The notes below the pieces were generated by a model. That model saw nothing but the letters and a program-made list of their open reading frames with translations. It had not been told where the DNA came from and made no database searches. DNA of 64,000 bases from Ooceraea biroi (Eukaryota > Arthropoda > Insecta > Hymenoptera > Formicidae), in NCBI RefSeq assembly GCF_003672135.1, contig NC_039516.1, forward strand, positions 1,550,001-1,614,000, written 5' to 3'. The position numbers and the translations under genes are program-made. Shown here in pieces: positions 39,501-53,300 of the stretch; the first letter of the stretch is position 1; every line of letters starts with the position of its first letter.

Positions 39501-42500
39501 GATACTTCTTGTCCCACCTACCCTCCGTCTTCTCTCTCTTTCTCTCTTTCTCTGTCGTACACATTTAGACGTACGAAGAATTGTGTTGTAACGTCGAACC
39601 CTTAAACCGAATCCCTTGAAATGATTGGTTCTTAAAAATTAGATCGATTCGAGAGGGCTTTCATGTTCCTATATTTTAAATACAGTCCATTAATCATCGT
39701 CGTGTTGGTTTATTATATTTACGATTTACACTCGGCGACAAAACAGAAACTTCAAAGAACTTAGTCTGATTGTGAGTTTGACAGTGGATGAAGACAGACG
39801 TGTTTGTGTTTGGGTCTTTTGTCCGACTCTTTGCGTTAGCGCGTTCTATAATGAGAATTTAAGGCATAAAATTTAAGCTTTAAGTTTCAAGCTGTAAGAA
39901 ATTGACTAATCACAGTCGAATGTGAAAAACGAAATCGCGATTGTGATCGGTCAATTTCTTATGGTTTAAAGTTTAAATTTTATACTTTAACTTCTCCGCT
40001 TTAGTTAACGGTATTTCTTGTCGTTTCTCGATAAGATTATAATTTAATCTAAACGTTTTTCGATTTTTTTTTAAACAATCATGCGTCACTGCAAGGGATG
40101 TAACGAATTAGTAGTTATTGGTATAGACAGTTTAGATATTTGCTGGAAATGTGGTGTCGTATCTCATCCACATTGCGTTCCCTTTACGAGACATCCGTAT
40201 CGAAAGTCCCTGACGCATTTATATGAATTGAAGGATTGTAAAACTATTGAAGAAGTTTTGGTTTCTAATGTCTAATGCGATGAGTCAATCTCTACTTGTC
40301 AATCTCTACTCGGCAAATGATTTTAAGAAACATTAAAAGATATTTAGGCCCAGTAAAGATTCAACGTGGCCAAACAATAAAACAAAGAAATCATTTTATA
40401 GATAACCTTTGAGCCGTTTGAACGAGTTGAAAGACGCCGGAGAAAACGAAACTATACAATACACGTTACAATAGTGGAGTGCTTAAAATTATGGATGTGC
40501 AAAAAATCAATTGCAAAAAAAACTCATAAAATTCCTTCCGGTATCAGGAATGTGCGTGGTTTTGGGACTAAACTAACTAATCTGCGTTGCGCTTTAGACT
40601 CGGCTTCAGATGTTTTTGATACAATTATTTTTGTGAAAACGTGATTATATATTAGTGATAATATTTCGAATTCTGATCATACTCAAGTTCAGAATCATGA
40701 ATCATTATTTCGGAAACGTTCTTCTAAATATAAATATATCATCTTGAAGAGTCAATGTGGAAACGGATGCTGGAAATTTCGTGTTGCGGTGGGTGACTCT
40801 TCTTCTTTCTCAAGTAGAATTCTTTTTTCTGTGCCAACATCGCGCTGCCACCGCGATCACGTGAGAAAGAATCGCGATCGTGCGTAAGTTACGTGCGTGC
40901 ACGTGACGCGCGACTTGACACGTGTAACTTCGGCGGGCCGAGCAAGCGCGCACGTGCATTATACCCCGTGTACACTGTTCACAATAATGAGGAGTTTGCA
41001 CAGACCGGGATCCCGACGTTCTTCAAACAGTGAGAGCAAGGACAAACAGCCCTATATGGACGGATGGACAAACACCACGTATGCGTTCTCGTGTTCGCTC
41101 GCTCGCCCGTCCGTCCGTCCGTCCGTCCGTTCGTTCTTTCGCTCGCTCGCTCGCTCGACTTGGTTCGTCCACGTTGTCAGATCGGCGCTAACCTGACGCG
41201 AACGCCGACGCCGAGTGCCTCTATCGCTACGAGAGGAGAGCGGGCGAGTGAGTCCTCTCTACCCTTCCTGCCGCCGCCTCTGCGGAAACTATCGACCATC
41301 ACCCTCGCTCAACAAGCACCATAAGCGATATGCTGGCTAACATTTGCTGGGCTAAGCATACAAATACGATACAGTGGTGTTTGCTCGGCTGCCAGTGGTG
41401 CTCGATCACGCGCGATACCGTCGACATCGGCATCGACCGCGCCAACGGTTTAATTCCCTTCTCGGGATCGACAGGGAGGATTTACGAATGATCGAGCGCG
41501 GCTGGTATATACGCGCCAGGTATACGGTGTATCGTGCCCGCCGCGTGCTTAGCGTGCGCTAGTCAAAGTCCCGAGTTCTTCGCTGAATCATTCGCAGGAG
41601 AGAAAAAAAGGCAGGACGAAGAAAGTGATGTATCCCGGTGCGAACGCGGCGCACGACGCGACGTGTGCGACGTGTACGGCATGTGCCATCCTGGCGCATC
41701 CTGGTGTGACGGGGTCGGGTCAGCTGGTCGGTGGTTTGCGAACTATCTCAATTTGCCTAAGCCGCAACCACGGCGACCGCGAAAACCGCAACTTCCCTCG
41801 TCGTGGCCACCTTTGGCCGCCAGCTCTCCCTCCTCTCTTCTCCCCTTCCCGCCGTTCTCTTGTGTCCGCAATTCCTCTCTTCCTCCCGCCGTGACCTCTG
41901 TCCGACTATCCGTTTCCTCTCCGCCCATCTATCTAGCTACCTACTCATCTCCCAACCTACACGCTCCTTCTTTCCGTAGCCATTGTTTCGCGCGTTCTCC
42001 ATTTTCGGGTTTGAGAATTCAGCGGATCAACGTGACCTTCGACCACGTCGGCGGGAGGCTGCAACGTGTACGCGAGACGAGACGTGCATCTCGAAAAGAT
42101 CGAGTGACTTTGACCTTGCACCTCAACGACAACCACCCTTTGAACGGTCGCGCTGTTGTTTCAGAATTGAGTCAAGCTTTCATTGCGTTGAATTCAACGT
42201 ACCTGCATGTTCTTACCTTGCATCGCACGATTTTGATCTTACGTCGCGTTACAAAAAAATACGTTATCGTTGTGTTGAACGTGATGTAATTCGTAGGCCT
42301 GTTGAAGGCCGCGATCTCCACGTGCGGAAGATGTCGTTGATGCTGTAATATTTACATGCACACCGGAACACGCATACACGCGTGCATCCGTACACGTATG
42401 CATCACAGGCTCATAGTTTCGGACGTGGCGTGTAATCCTCGCGGACACCACAAACATGTAATTAACACTTGCTCTCCCCGTGCACGCGAGCGCGAGAGAG

Positions 42501-44335
42501 CTGCCGCTGCAGCGCGACTCTCTCGGGCCATGATCACGCCCGACTGTTGCCGGTCCCTACACGGGCCCGTTACGTGCACGTGTATATCTGTCGCGCGTGT
42601 CGTGTGTACGTATCCGTGCTACCGACTCCGATCCCATCCTCGTCCCCTTCCACCCCCACGTGAGCTCCAATCTAGTATCCACCTCCTATCACTTTCACTC
42701 GCACGACGACGATGTCCTTTCGCGGTCGAACAGCTGTACGGAGTTAATTATTCGGGACTGCAAGTGGATCTCGAGAGTTGGTCGCGTTGATCTTCGCTGC
42801 ATATTCTGGGACGCGATCGATACGATACGTCAACTGCAAATGACTAACAGCATTCTGTTCTTCTTTGTCCGCAGGGTCCGCCGCAGCCCGGCCAGCCATT
42901 CAAGTTCACGGTCGCCGAATCCTGCGACAGGATCAAGGAGGAATTTACTTTCCTGCAGGCTCAGTACCATTCGTGAGTATCATTCGGAATTTTATTCGCG
43001 ACGATATCGTCGGTATCGCTGGGAAAAGGAGACGCGGCCATTTTTCCGTTCGCGATAGCGTTCGTTCGTTCCTTCTTTCCTCTCTGCCTCTTTCTTGTTT
43101 CTTCACTCAGCTCGAATGCGGAAGTGTGTGCGAGCGCGCGTGAGGATGTAACGAATCGTATCGGCGAGAGAGGAAAAAAAGACCTGGGAACAGGCACAGC
43201 TGCGCTCGGGGTGCATGCTACCTACAACGTGGATTGTACGGATACGTAAATGGCAGCTCGCGAATATACGAACTCTAACTTGGAGTTTCACGAAGACTGC
43301 GAGACGAGCCTTGCATTTTTCAGTAGCGCGCTCGCGCGCGGATCGGAACTTTTCTCGTTGCTCGACACGGATGGTTCCTTCTTTTTTTTTCTTTTCTTTT
43401 TTCTTTGCCGCTCACCACGTAAGAAGCATATTCTATTCGCGACGAATGCGTTTTCGCGCTGTTCTCTCTTCTTTTCTCCCCTTCTGTCTTTCTCGATTCG
43501 CCAAGCTACTCGAGCGTGTCTCCGCGATTTTACTGCTTTCGCATGCGTTTCACGAGATGTCCTCTCTTTCTTTTCGCAGACTGAAGCTAGAATGCGAGAA
43601 ACTGGCTACCGAGAAGATCGAGATTCAGCGACACTACGTAATGGTGAGTGCAATCGTTGCTGCTGCATCGTAAAGTTAGATGTGCCGGTTAGACGTCGTA
43701 ACGTTTCCCTCGACTGCCTTTTGCCTCTGTGTTCTCTCCCCGTTCTCCCTCGCCGCACCCTTTTCTCACTCTCTCGTCTCCCGTATCCAGAATAATCGTG
43801 CTCGCTCGACCGCTAAACCACCTCGGCTTCTTAGCATTAATTGCATCCTCCAAGCCGGGACCTGGAGCCAGGCTTTAACATTGGCTCGTTACGCCGCGCG
43901 CACCGTAGTCGGATACACTACAGGTACGCACACACGTACATGTATATGTATGCGCTCGTGCGCACCTACTGTGCATAGCTAATGACCCTAAGAGCCAGTG
44001 GCTCTCATCGAATTAGTCTACAAAGCGCGGTCGTCTGTCTCGGGCGTTTAACGACGAAGTAATACACGCTGTTGGGTCGCAGCAGCGGTGCAACGGCGGT
44101 TTCTCTCTCTCTACGCCTCGTTAATATTCGAGTGTCCCCTTTCTCTCTCTGCGTGTCCCTTGATCGGTGCACTGTTGCTCTCCCACGGCGCAACAACCAA
44201 AAAATGAACACACGATGAAGCGCAACGGAGAAGTTATTTATGAACTTTCGAGTTCCGCGGGAGAGGAAAGTATGAATGTCTCTCCCATTCTCTTCTCGCT
44301 TCGGGCAAAAGTTGAAGTCATTATTCCACGATTAA

Positions 44336-44371
<36 letters not shown>

Positions 44372-47300
44372 ATTGGACGATTAAAGGTAACGCTGAATCG
44401 AAGCTGTTAAAGGTGAAATTTTCCAGCTGTATTTATGAGTTTGGCAGCAATCCTGTAACTGCGTAGCCCGTATTACGTTGTTAGCCTTTTATTTATCTCT
44501 TTATCGAGCGCCGACCAGACGACGCGATAATTAAATTGGAAACGCGACGTCGGTGTTTTACGCGCGGAACCGGTCGATTTATCGTTACCGTTTTGATCCG
44601 CCACCGCCGCTCCCGACCGCGCGTACTCGTCGATCTAATCGGCGCGGAGGCGGCGCGCGGACCACTAGTTTAAATGCAATTAATCTCTGCTTAGCCCATT
44701 TGATACGAATGTTTCCTTTTTTCCTCTGTCTCCCCCTCTTTTCCCCTTCGACACCGCGCTGGCCTCGTTAACGCGCATTAAGGACGTTGCATCTCCCGGC
44801 GTAACGAATGCTATCGCCCCCGGCGAAAGTGTATGCCATTGGCCGACGCCGACCGATCTCAACAACCTCCGTTAGCGGGCACTCCATCCCCGGGATTCCG
44901 TTTGCAGCCTCTCCCTCTCCACCATCCTCCTCGCAATGTCTATCTTCCCCCGGTGAAATAACTTACTTACGGCGCAATTAATTCGCTCATGTAATTACCG
45001 GGCTAATGGCTCGTAAAATTAAGAACCTGTAACTCGGCTGGAGCGCGTTTACACGCGTTCGCCTCCTCGTCTCGTATTTCTCACGCGTGCGCGCGCGCGC
45101 AGGTACGTAATACGCACGCATTCATGCATGCATGCGTGCAAGCTGCATGGCGCGCTTCCGCAACTGTAACTGCGGCCGGCCGGTCTCTCAAGTACACTCG
45201 ACCAGCGGACTCGAGTGCGTTATCGCGATTAACGATAATTAATAGCGCGTTAGCGTTATTTGAAAGCGCGCCGCACAGACCCGACCGCGGAAATCTCTGC
45301 TCCATCACGAGAGAGTCGTCGTCCTTCGGAGAACTTCTCCCCTTTGAAGCATGCTCGTCGATTACTTCGATTCGTTCAGTAACGAGAAATCTTTCTGTTG
45401 CAGTACTATGAGATGTCGTATGGCCTAAATGTAGAGATGCACAAACAGGTGAGTCTGAAGCTACATCTTTATTGTAATTACAGTAAAAAATTCGTCTCTA
45501 ATCTGAAGATAAAAGAAATTTCCGTCCGTCTGCCATTTAATGTCCGGTGAAGAGTACCGATCGTTGGTCCAGGTTCAAGGAACGGCGAAGGCATCTGGAG
45601 ATGTCGCGTGGGGCGGTGAGAAATTGTCGCCGGGATGGTCGCCTCGTGGGGGCGGGTTCGACCCCGTAAATACGTCTCGTTACTCGTGCATCTTATGCGC
45701 GCGGTCGCTTTATTCTCGGAACGTTTGGCGCGCGCGTGCACGCCGAAACTGGTCGTTTGAAGACCGCGACGAAAATAGAGGAACGCCCTGTTGACAGTGG
45801 ATCGCCTGGTCAGAAATATGTAGCCAGTCTCGCTCGTTACTCGCGCGCGCGTTTAAGACGACGAAGCGTCAGGCAGCCGCCACCGCCTACTAACTCGCGC
45901 TTTCATTACTCACTCGAGACGCGTTTCTCGTTATTCGTCGGAGATGTGGTATACGGTAGCGGTTGGATCTGAATTATCACTATTACTCGCCCGTGGACGT
46001 CCAATGGGTCCCAACGTCCCGTTTCCGAGAATTCTAATCCGTTTGTCGAACCGTCAGCGAAACGTATTCGCGACACCGCACATGTTCGAAAGAAATTTCT
46101 TGTCACTTATAAATTCGCGGCACTTGAGTGCGGCACTCTTTTCTTGTTGTGTTCGTTTTAATTAATCATAAACTTAACAGATGTCCTGTGTTCTTGCAGA
46201 CGGAGATATCAAAGAGACTAAACAGTATCATTCACCAAATCATGCCATATCTCTCTCAGGATCATCAACAGCAAGTCGCATCCGCTGTAGAGAGAGCGAA
46301 GCAGATTACGATGAGTGAATTAAATACCATTATAGGGGTGAGTGCACCGATCTGTCACAATCACGCAATTGCCCGGACAAGCTGTACACGCACAAAGTAT
46401 CGTCTTTCAATGCAGAAATGACAATGATTCCGATTATTGTTTGTTCGATTCATTGTCTTTTCCGTGATATCCGGTGCAGAAATCTCCTCTTTATTTGGTA
46501 GCCACGATTACGCATTCGCGCCGCAATAAGCGCAGTTGCGCGCGCGGTCGAAAACGCGAGATTGGCATTCGGCAGACACGTCGCGTATAATTGAGTTCCG
46601 AGTTGATTCTCTCGCGCATGACTCGAATAATTTCTCAGCCTGCCATCGTGGATGCCATTGTTGAAACACACGCACATACGCGCCGAAAGAAATTCAGCCT
46701 TTAAACGAGCTCGAATCGAGAGAGCAAACAAATCTCATTAATAACTGAAATTCTTACTCCGCAATGATAAGAGTATGGATCGTTGGATCGTTAACGCGAA
46801 CAAAAATATTCATTCTAAAGTCGGAGTAATCTCCGCGGTACCACGTTTATGCACTGTAGTATCTTTATTTATACATCGTCAAGTGTTTTCTTTTTCGATA
46901 AACCGAAACTGGAATGTTTGCTCCATTTTATCGCGCTTCAATGGATACGGCTAATCGCGGCGACGCAAAAGAAACGATCGTTCGGACGTATAGGGGGTCA
47001 ACGCGATACAAACCGCAATCTCGCCAATCTGTCATTACGCGACGCGCGTCGCCGTTACGCGGAATATAATTAGCGTGTTATACGGGAGAGAGGGGCCCGT
47101 GTAGCGAAGGGATTCTCTCGTACGACGGGCAAAGTACGGGGGAAGGGGTGGCGCGCAAAACGCACGGCGAGGGAAAGGGTGCGGTGCAGGCACCGAAGGG
47201 ACGATGAAGGCAAATAGACAGAAGCGCTAACCCTCATGAATATGTATTATTCGGTAAACAGAGGTTGAATCAATATTTCGTTTAATAACACTGCACGAGG

Positions 47301-50300
47301 AACGTATAGTCCTCCTATCCCTCGCTTCCCTCCTGCTCCCGTCCCCCTCCTATCCTCCTCTCGCTCACCTCGGGCAAAACGCGATGATGGTGGCGGGTTT
47401 CCGATCCTACCCTCTTTCCGCTGTTCCGTTCTCTTCCCTCTACCGTCACGCGCGTTGCGCGTATTATTCACGGCGCGTTAAACCTCGTTTGGGACTATTA
47501 CGTTCCGTTTCGCACCGGGAACGAACGCTGCGATTTTCGACGCGCGTGTCCGCGAGGGTCCGTCCGCGCGACTTTTCAATTTTGCGATCGGGGATAACTG
47601 CAGGCGACGGCGAAACTGCCGCTTCGCGCGAGTGTTTCGCTGAGCGGAACACTTTTTTTTTACGTTACTCGTTGACGGTAATAAATAACTTGGTGACTGC
47701 AGCTTCACATGTGCTCTTCCTTTCTCCAATTTATTTCTTACTCATGATATAAACTCTCGCTCTCATATAACAAATACCTCGGGCTAGTAGTTCGTTATCA
47801 TGATTGATTAATCTTTTTCTTAATTGTTTTTTTTTCACGTGCTGCTACGGAACACGATTGATTTATGGACGATTGCATGGCAGCAGCAACAGAGGCCGGA
47901 CATTCCGCGACTCCTTCAGCAAATGCACGCTCAGCAAATACCACCGGGTGCGGCGATAGCCGCTCATCCGGGTATACCTGGACTTCCCGGATTGGGGCCA
48001 GCTGGTCTTCCGGTGCCAACTTCCGCGTCCGCGGCTTTACTCGGCCTCGGACTGACGCCCGGGGCAACCGCCGCGAACCCGGGCGCAACCGCGGTCGCGC
48101 ATTCCCTGTCGATGCTTGGCAAGCCGGATATCCACCGCGGTCAACCGGACGATCTGAAGAGCAATGGCGGTAAGTCGACTGTCCTGACGATACCTATCTT
48201 CGATGTGCGGTCGCACAATGGTATCGGTCGATCCTAATCGTTTCAGCTACGGGATAAAATTCCTGGATAAATTCAGAATATTTATTTCTAATTTTCGGAC
48301 ATGGAATCTCATTTGTAGAATTATTCACCGACGCGTTATTTTATGTTACTTTTTTTCGCAACTCGGAAAACAGTTGCATTCTGATCTGCGTGTATTTTTG
48401 TTTTTCACGATCGACGTGATTTTCATGTAGCGTGATGGTCGGTGAAGGGAGAGAAAGAGAGAGAAACTGAGACGGGGAAGAAAACTCCGATCTACAGTTA
48501 CCTGCAATTCAACGTATAACCATCCAACTGTCTGCAGGATCGTCACAGAGTTAGTCGAGATTCACGAGAGTATAAAAAAGAAATATACGTAGGAGATTCT
48601 CGGCGAACCCTCTCTCTCCCCCTTTCTCTCTCGCCTCGGCCGGGAAATGTTCAAAGCGCTTTATTACGGGTATCCGCTTTCGGCGGCGCGGGCATGTTTG
48701 CGTCACCCTGTTAGCGGACGCGCTAGCGGCGGTTTTCAGCGAAAAGCGCGCATAAATATGCATGAAGATCATTTATATGGGCGCCATCCAAGCCCTCCCC
48801 GTCCCCGTCCACCTCCCCCCGATTGGCTACTGTCCGCCGCTTTACGATGCGGCGCGTTATTAACATTTTATCGTTGCGCGATACTCGATATCCGATCGCT
48901 CGATACTTCCGAGCAATTCCTTCGCTGAATCTGTATCTTATCTCGCTAGGTATGCATTTGTATAATACACTCTCTGTGTTATTGATTGAAAAACTAAAAC
49001 ATTTAGATTTTGTAGTAACGAAATTTAATACAGAAAATGTTTCACGAACGTCCAATGTCATCTTGACAATGGAGCGAGTAGTCCTGATCCATTTCGAATC
49101 ATTTAAATAGAGATTTGAACTTGAACATTAGTTTTATTTTTACTACAGTTATTACAGTTACTATAACATGTGTATTTGTTTAATTGCAGGCCTCAGTTCG
49201 ACGGAGGAAAGACATGTAAGTAACCTGTTTTTCACGGCAAATCATTTGATTCAATCTACGATGTAGAAACACGTATATCGGAGGATTCGGATATGTGGAC
49301 AGTCTTGTATAAAGAAAAGAGTAAAAGGTCAATAAAAGATTCACTGTCCCGTTACAAAAGTAACACATATTTTGTTATATACGATGTAGCTGTGCGAAAC
49401 GCATACGACTTGTACAATGTACACTCAACCGAGTGGGCACTTATCGCGCCCTCGTGTATTACACGTACATTACGCGCGTGTAACTTGACTCGCGTGCGCG
49501 TGTTGTCAAGAGTACAACGAGCGCCGCTTCAACGTACTTCGCGTACGAGTGCGTACTGCATATTGCAATTTATACTTTCGAGCGAGGCGCATACGGCTTA
49601 TGAGCGCGAAGGGACACGTAAAAGGAGCGAAAATAAGAGACCACGTGGATGGTAGAGTTATTTTTCCCCAACGAGCCATTTCCATAATAATTCGAGGTAC
49701 CTCGCATCTTTTTTTTAATCGCGATCCCCGATGAAATGAGTTCTTGTAATTTACATTTTTTTCCTCGTAATAATTGCGCGAGAGGATCGATCGCCGCGAG
49801 GACTATATGTGCGGGGTATACTGCAGAGTCCCCGCACGCGAGAGTGATCCATCGGTTAATTTAGCGATTAGATATGAGCTTCCAAAAACGGACATGTGGC
49901 CCGTCCTCTCGAAGGGAGGAACGTCGCGCGTTCTATACATCTCGAAGTTTGCGGGTCTCGCCGTGGTCGAGGAGCAGGAAGGCGAAGAAGAATAACGTCC
50001 GGCAAAAAGAAGGGGTATATCTTGTATTACGGGTTCGCCGAGCCTGTAATCATCGCGGGACCGCGAAACGCCCATCGACGCCCTCTCATTCCGCCTCTCG
50101 CCATTCTATTTTCTTCTCTCCTCGCCCGCTCGCACGGCACGTCCGTGCCGATGCCGGGGCACTACTTTTCTGGGGCCCGTCCGCCCCCTCACGCTCTCGT
50201 GCTTTTCTCCGTCTCTCTTTCTCTCTTCCCTCTGCTTTTCTTCTCAAGCTCGGGGCGCTTCGCCGCGTCATGCCGGTGCGCCCACTCTATAATCATTATC

Positions 50301-53300
50301 GGCTTTCGCAGCCGGGCCGCGTGTGCTGCGCCTCTTCCTTTCCGTTTTCCCTCTTTCGACTATTTCTGTCTCGGTTCGTTTGTGCACGCTGGTCTCGAAT
50401 TCCATTACGCTCCATTACGGATTGGCGCAATGAGTCGGCGCAGCTAAACCTATCAGCTTTCCCACCCTCCACGCGCGGAGAAATTCACGTGAGGATTTAT
50501 TATCAAGATGCGCGCGCGTTGGCTAATATTAGAGCCCGCGCGAGTTTCGCACACGCGACCGAGGATTTCAGCGCGTTCCCTTCGCGTCCCGACGCTACGC
50601 CAAATTGATATCTCGCTGGAAAAACGTCATAGGGATGAAAAATCGGCGCGACGCAACGCCGATGGAGGCTACATTTTAATGCACTCGTAACGACGGATAG
50701 ATGGATAGGTATAGATATTGGCCGGGCGGTAAGGGGTAAAGTCGAAATCGATTATCGCGAGCGCTCGCGTGACGATTGATAATAACCCGCGTCGACGCGG
50801 GTAATTACGGTTTTGTCACGTTCGTCGGCGCCACGGGGAATATGTGGCTAATCCGTTGTTCCAGCCTGTACTTGCCGCGTGGGGTCTGTTGTTAAACGAG
50901 ATTAACGAGATCCACGGGATTAACGGGAGGAGAAAGAGAGAGAGTACGAGAAGGACGGAGGCGCATTTCGTTCGAGCGATGAACGCGTCTTAGCCCTCGC
51001 CATCGCGTTGAATATCGATTTACCATATACGGCTTATTACGGCTATCGCAAACAGGAATCTCCGTCTTTAAGGAAAAGAGGTTTCCCTCCGTCGAACGTG
51101 AAACGGAATATCGGAAATGCACTTTGCGGTTTCGCGTGTTGCCGCGGTAATCGCGAATGTGCGGGACGTATCTGCGCAACAAAAAGGCATCGTTATTTCG
51201 TGCATTTTTGCAGAGAAGCCCGATATCGCCGGCGGATAAGTATAGCCGACCGCGCAGCCCGCAGGAGTCTACTCATCCTCATCATCCTCATCACTCACAA
51301 AATCATCACGATCACCCGATGCACTCGATGAAGAAGATGAAGAAGGAGCAAGATAAGGATGTTGGACATATGGTAAGTGCACGATAACAAAAAATTACGA
51401 TGCTAAAAAAACGATCACCGGCGACGTGTTGCCACAAATCAAAGTTGACATCGCGAGCTTCATACAACAGTTATTGGCTACTTCAGAAGCGTTTCCAATC
51501 GGTCATCATCGGTCCTCGTTATAAGCGATGGGTAGTCAATAACCGTCGAGCGATCGATAACTATAACACACTCGATCGCGTGCGGTCATCGATGTCTCTC
51601 TGTGTGTAGAGCGACGGCGAGAAGAGCGACCAGGATCTAATCGTGGATGACGCGAGTGAGGGCCCGACGAGTCCTGTGGTGAACGGCGCGACGTCGCCGC
51701 GTGAAAATGGCCTGGATAAGGCATCATCGGTGGTGGTGCCTTCGATGGGCGGCGTGCAAGCAGTGGTGAAGAAGGACGTGCCACCGCACTCGCCCAGAAG
51801 TGGCACGAGTAGCAACGCAAGCACGCCTTCGGCCAAGAAGATGGAGGAACGTGAGAAGACGACGACGCCGATCTCGAAGTCGCTCACACCGACCTCGGCA
51901 GCGGTGATTGGCGTCAAGTCATCGTCGTCCTCGTCGTCCTCGTCGGCCTCCGGCAAATTGCTACAGGGTGCTTCGTTGCCGCCCGGCGCCATACCTCCGC
52001 CGGCAGCAGCTTATCCTTTACATTATCCGCCGCCCGGTCCGCTGCCGCCGCACAATCTCGCTTCAGCCGCCACCAGCCAGCATCCGCACGTTGACGTGTT
52101 GGGTTATAACGGTTACCCGGCGCCCAGACCGCCGGCCACGTTGCAACAGTTATACGACCCGCACGCGGCGATGAGGGCTCCCGTGGGATCCGTCGGAATA
52201 GTCGCATCCAAGCCGTAAGTACCCTAAATCCATTTCTCTCGGCGTTTCACGAAACTCTCACTGATCGGACTTGCATGTACGAGCTGAGCGACACTCGCGT
52301 CGCTCGGCGAGAATCACTTCGTATGATTAATGACACTTGGTACCAGACAGAAAAACTTTGAAAGATGTAACAAGTAGTAAGAGGAGGTATTGAAGTTTCT
52401 TCTAAAGGTGTTTTAAAGTTGCGGCAAGATTAATCGATTAAATATACTTTTTTGTTTAATAACTTTAATTCTGAGCTGCAAATGACAATATCACAAAGAT
52501 CCGAGAGAGACTTATCAGTTCGTTACGGAATTCGCAGTGCGTACAGCTTCCATGTATCGAGCGATGGCCAGATGCAGCCCGTGCCGTTTCCACAAGATGC
52601 CCTCCTTGGGCCAGGTATACCGCGTCATGCACGTCAGATTAACACTCTCAGTCATGGCGAAGTGGTTTGCGCAGTAACAATTTCGAATCCGACCAAGCAC
52701 GTTTACACCGGCGGCAAAGGCTGCGTCAAAGTCTGGGATATAGGCCAAACAGGTATCAGCAATGTGAAACCGGTCTCACAACTTGACTGTCTCCAACGCG
52801 ACAACTACATCAGGTCAGTAGGGACAATCAGAGTGAATGCGCGAGACGCGTTTTTATGCGGAATGATGCGTTTCTAAGAGACACGCCTGATGCTAAAAGT
52901 ATCGTTGGCTCTGCTGCAGATCGGTCAAGTTGCTTCCGGATGGAAGGACACTAATAGTTGGCGGTGAGGCCAGTCAACTTAGTATCTGGGACCTGGCAAG
53001 TCCAACACCGCGAATCAAGGCTGAATTAACTTCCTCCGCGCCGGCGTGTTATGCTCTAGCTATATCGCCCGACTCAAAAGTGTGCTTTAGCTGCTGCAGT
53101 GATGGGAACATCGCCGTATGGGACTTGCAAAATCAGGCGCTGGTCCGACAGTTCCAGGGTCACACAGATGGCGCGTCATGTATTGATATTTCCGCGGACG
53201 GTTCGAAGCTCTGGACGGGTGGTCTTGACAATACCGTGCGCTCGTGGGACCTTCGAGAAGGCAGGCAGCTTCAGCAGCACGATTTTACCTCACAGATATT

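Noticed and set aside
45600..45680. GGTTCGACCCC, resembling a tRNA B box
   Set aside because: The T-arm stem does not close properly, and I could not find matching D-arm, anticodon-arm and acceptor stems in the 60 bases upstream.
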